Part shown: piece by piece, positions 14,730 to 15,433 of the stretch
How the letters are laid out: each line of letters opens with the position of its first letter
Position numbering within the stretch: the stretch's first letter is position 1
From: Cytophagia bacterium
Lineage (GTDB): Bacteria > Bacteroidota > Bacteroidia > Cytophagales > Cyclobacteriaceae
Length of the DNA: 15,433 bases
NCBI GenBank assembly: GCA_013373005.1
Contig: JABXIP010000247.1
Coordinates: forward strand, 1 to 15,433
Reading direction: 5' to 3'
Notes under the pieces: generated by a model
Databases searched by the model: none
What the model was told of the DNA's origin: nothing
Seen by the model: only the letters and a program-made list of their open reading frames with translations
Translations under genes and position numbers: made by a program

Positions 14730-15227
14730 ATGAAGTATAATAAGCAACCAATCTCAAAAGCCATTATCAGGTTTCAGGATTGTGATCCTTTTGGTCACCT
14801 TAACAATTCAAAGTATCTGGACTATATGATCAATGCTCGCGAAGATCATCTGATACATGAATATGACTTGAACATTTTCAAAATGGCCAGACATGAAGGT
14901 AAATCATGGGTAGTAGGGCATTCAGAGATTGTCTACATGAAGCCTGCCTTGGTAATGGAGGAGGTAAAGATTCAAAGCCGGCTGATTGAGTTTGCGGACC
15001 GTTATGTAAAGGCTGAAATGGTGATGCTCGATAAAGAAGAGGAACAGGTGAAAGCTGTGCTCTGGTCAAAGTTTGTTCACTACGATCTTAAAACGTTGAG
15101 AAGTCGGCCTCATGAGGAGGAATTGATGTCTATTCTCAACGAGATTCATACGCCTATCGAAGAAGCAAGTCTGGAGCAAAGGGCAAGAAAATTGGCAGAA
15201 ACTCAAGTGTTGGCCGCCAAAGTTTAA
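14730..15227 (+). CDS. Hotdog-fold acyl-CoA thioesterase
   Basis: A 165-residue protein of the 4-hydroxybenzoyl-CoA thioesterase/YbgC/FadM-like hotdog family, which hydrolyses acyl-CoA or acyl-ACP thioesters in the cytoplasm. The catalytic region FQDCDPFGHLNNSKYLDYM (about 15-33) has the D-x-D-x-x-G-H-x-N-N pattern, with Asp19 the likely key acidic residue. VVGHSEIVYMKPALVMEEV and the later VLWSKFVHYDL strands complete the fold. A C-terminal helix of about 35 residues, EEASLEQRARKLAETQVLAAKV at its end, goes beyond the core. It follows the regulator by 49 bases, has its own operator, and is closed by a terminator. Substrate is unknown; the link to a TetR regulator suggests a response to an acyl or aromatic compound, which is inference. 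Confidence 0.9.
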   Translation: MKYNKQPISKAIIRFQDCDPFGHLNNSKYLDYMINAREDHLIHEYDLNIFKMARHEGKSWVVGHSEIVYMKPALVMEEVKIQSRLIEFADRYVKAEMVMLDKEEEQVKAVLWSKFVHYDLKTLRSRPHEEELMSILNEIHTPIEEASLEQRARKLAETQVLAAKV

Positions 15228-15272
15228 TCTGAAATTATTTTACTCATTCTCATACTGAGATAGAGTTTGGCT

Positions 15273-15300
15273 AAAAGACCATCATACGGATGGTCTTTTT
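15273..15300 (+). terminator. Rho-independent terminator after the thioesterase gene
   Basis: AAAAGACCATC (15273-15283) pairs perfectly over 11 bases with GATGGTCTTTT (15289-15299), with an ATACG loop and a closing T run. The A-rich left arm means it could work for both strands. Confidence 0.88.
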
Positions 15301-15321
15301 AATTAGACATTTCTATTCATT

Positions 15322-15358
15322 CCGTCATTGCGAGGGAGGAACGACCGAAGCAATCTCC
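15322..15358 (+). repeat. CGTCATTGCG dispersed repeat, copy 2 (forward)
   Basis: The stretch starts CCGTCATTGCGAGGGAGGAA and ends GACCGAAGCAATCTCC, the compact form of the repeat found reversed at 14003-14063. Together the two copies flank the regulator-thioesterase module in inverted orientation. Confidence 0.82.
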
Positions 15359-15399
15359 TTTCACAAGACTGATCCTTTAGCCGATTGATAATTCTGACC

Positions 15400-15433
15400 T
15401 TACTTTTCTTTTGATTCTCCAAAAGAAAAGTAA
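15400..15433. repeat. Perfect inverted repeat at the window end
   Basis: TTACTTTTCTTTTG (15400-15413) and CAAAAGAAAAGTAA (15420-15433) are exact reverse complements around a six-base loop. The pairing may continue past the edge. The element is not G/C-rich and has no T run, so it is more likely a dispersed hairpin repeat than a terminator. Confidence 0.6.

Noticed and set aside
15276..15297. AGACC...GGTCT in the last terminator as an operator
   Set aside because: The half-sites are 11 bases apart instead of four and are fully explained by the terminator stem.

Overview
The window looks like chromosome from a marine or soil Bacteroidota of the order Cytophagales (Roseivirga/Fulvivirga-like; this is inference from protein style and promoter type, not from a marker gene). 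Supporting signs are the promoter form TTTG-N19-TAnnTTTG, start codons without Shine-Dalgarno sequences, an atpDC pair separated from the rest of the ATP synthase genes, a very short epsilon subunit, and signal peptides ending in AQ or lipobox SC.

Layout. Positions 2-1132 (+) hold the 3' part of a membrane histidine kinase. Positions 1172-3066 are a self-contained atpD-atpC unit with a strong promoter and terminator. Next come a small secreted protein (3081-3506, -) and a divergent lipoprotein with a zinc-protease-like motif (3576-4571, +). From 10183 down to 4781 the genes run on the minus strand: prfC overlapping an RluA-type pseudouridine synthase, then an aminotransferase, an unknown membrane-anchored protein and a SIMPL-domain protein. 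Two REP-like hairpin pairs lie in the gaps at 4572-4779 and 7704-7872. Positions 10336-11624 (-) hold a frameshifted propeller-like lipoprotein whose 5' end is a decayed copy of the prfC promoter and first codons. dnaK (11872-13785, +) follows, with a sigma-54-like promoter behind a cluster of TGTCA motifs. The right end carries a LmrA/QdoR-like TetR regulator and a hotdog thioesterase, each preceded by the same AGACC-N4-GGTCT operator. This pair is flanked by inverted copies of the CGTCATTGCG dispersed repeat.

How the genes work together. Most are housekeeping genes: energy (atpDC), translation (prfC, RNA pseudouridylation), protein folding (dnaK) and amino-acid metabolism (aminotransferase). 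The two most informative non-routine regions are the self-regulated TetR-thioesterase module with two visible operators, and the duplicated prfC head driving a broken lipoprotein gene. I see no CRISPR array, tRNA, rRNA, phage or transposase gene. All family assignments come from motifs read by eye; no database search was possible.
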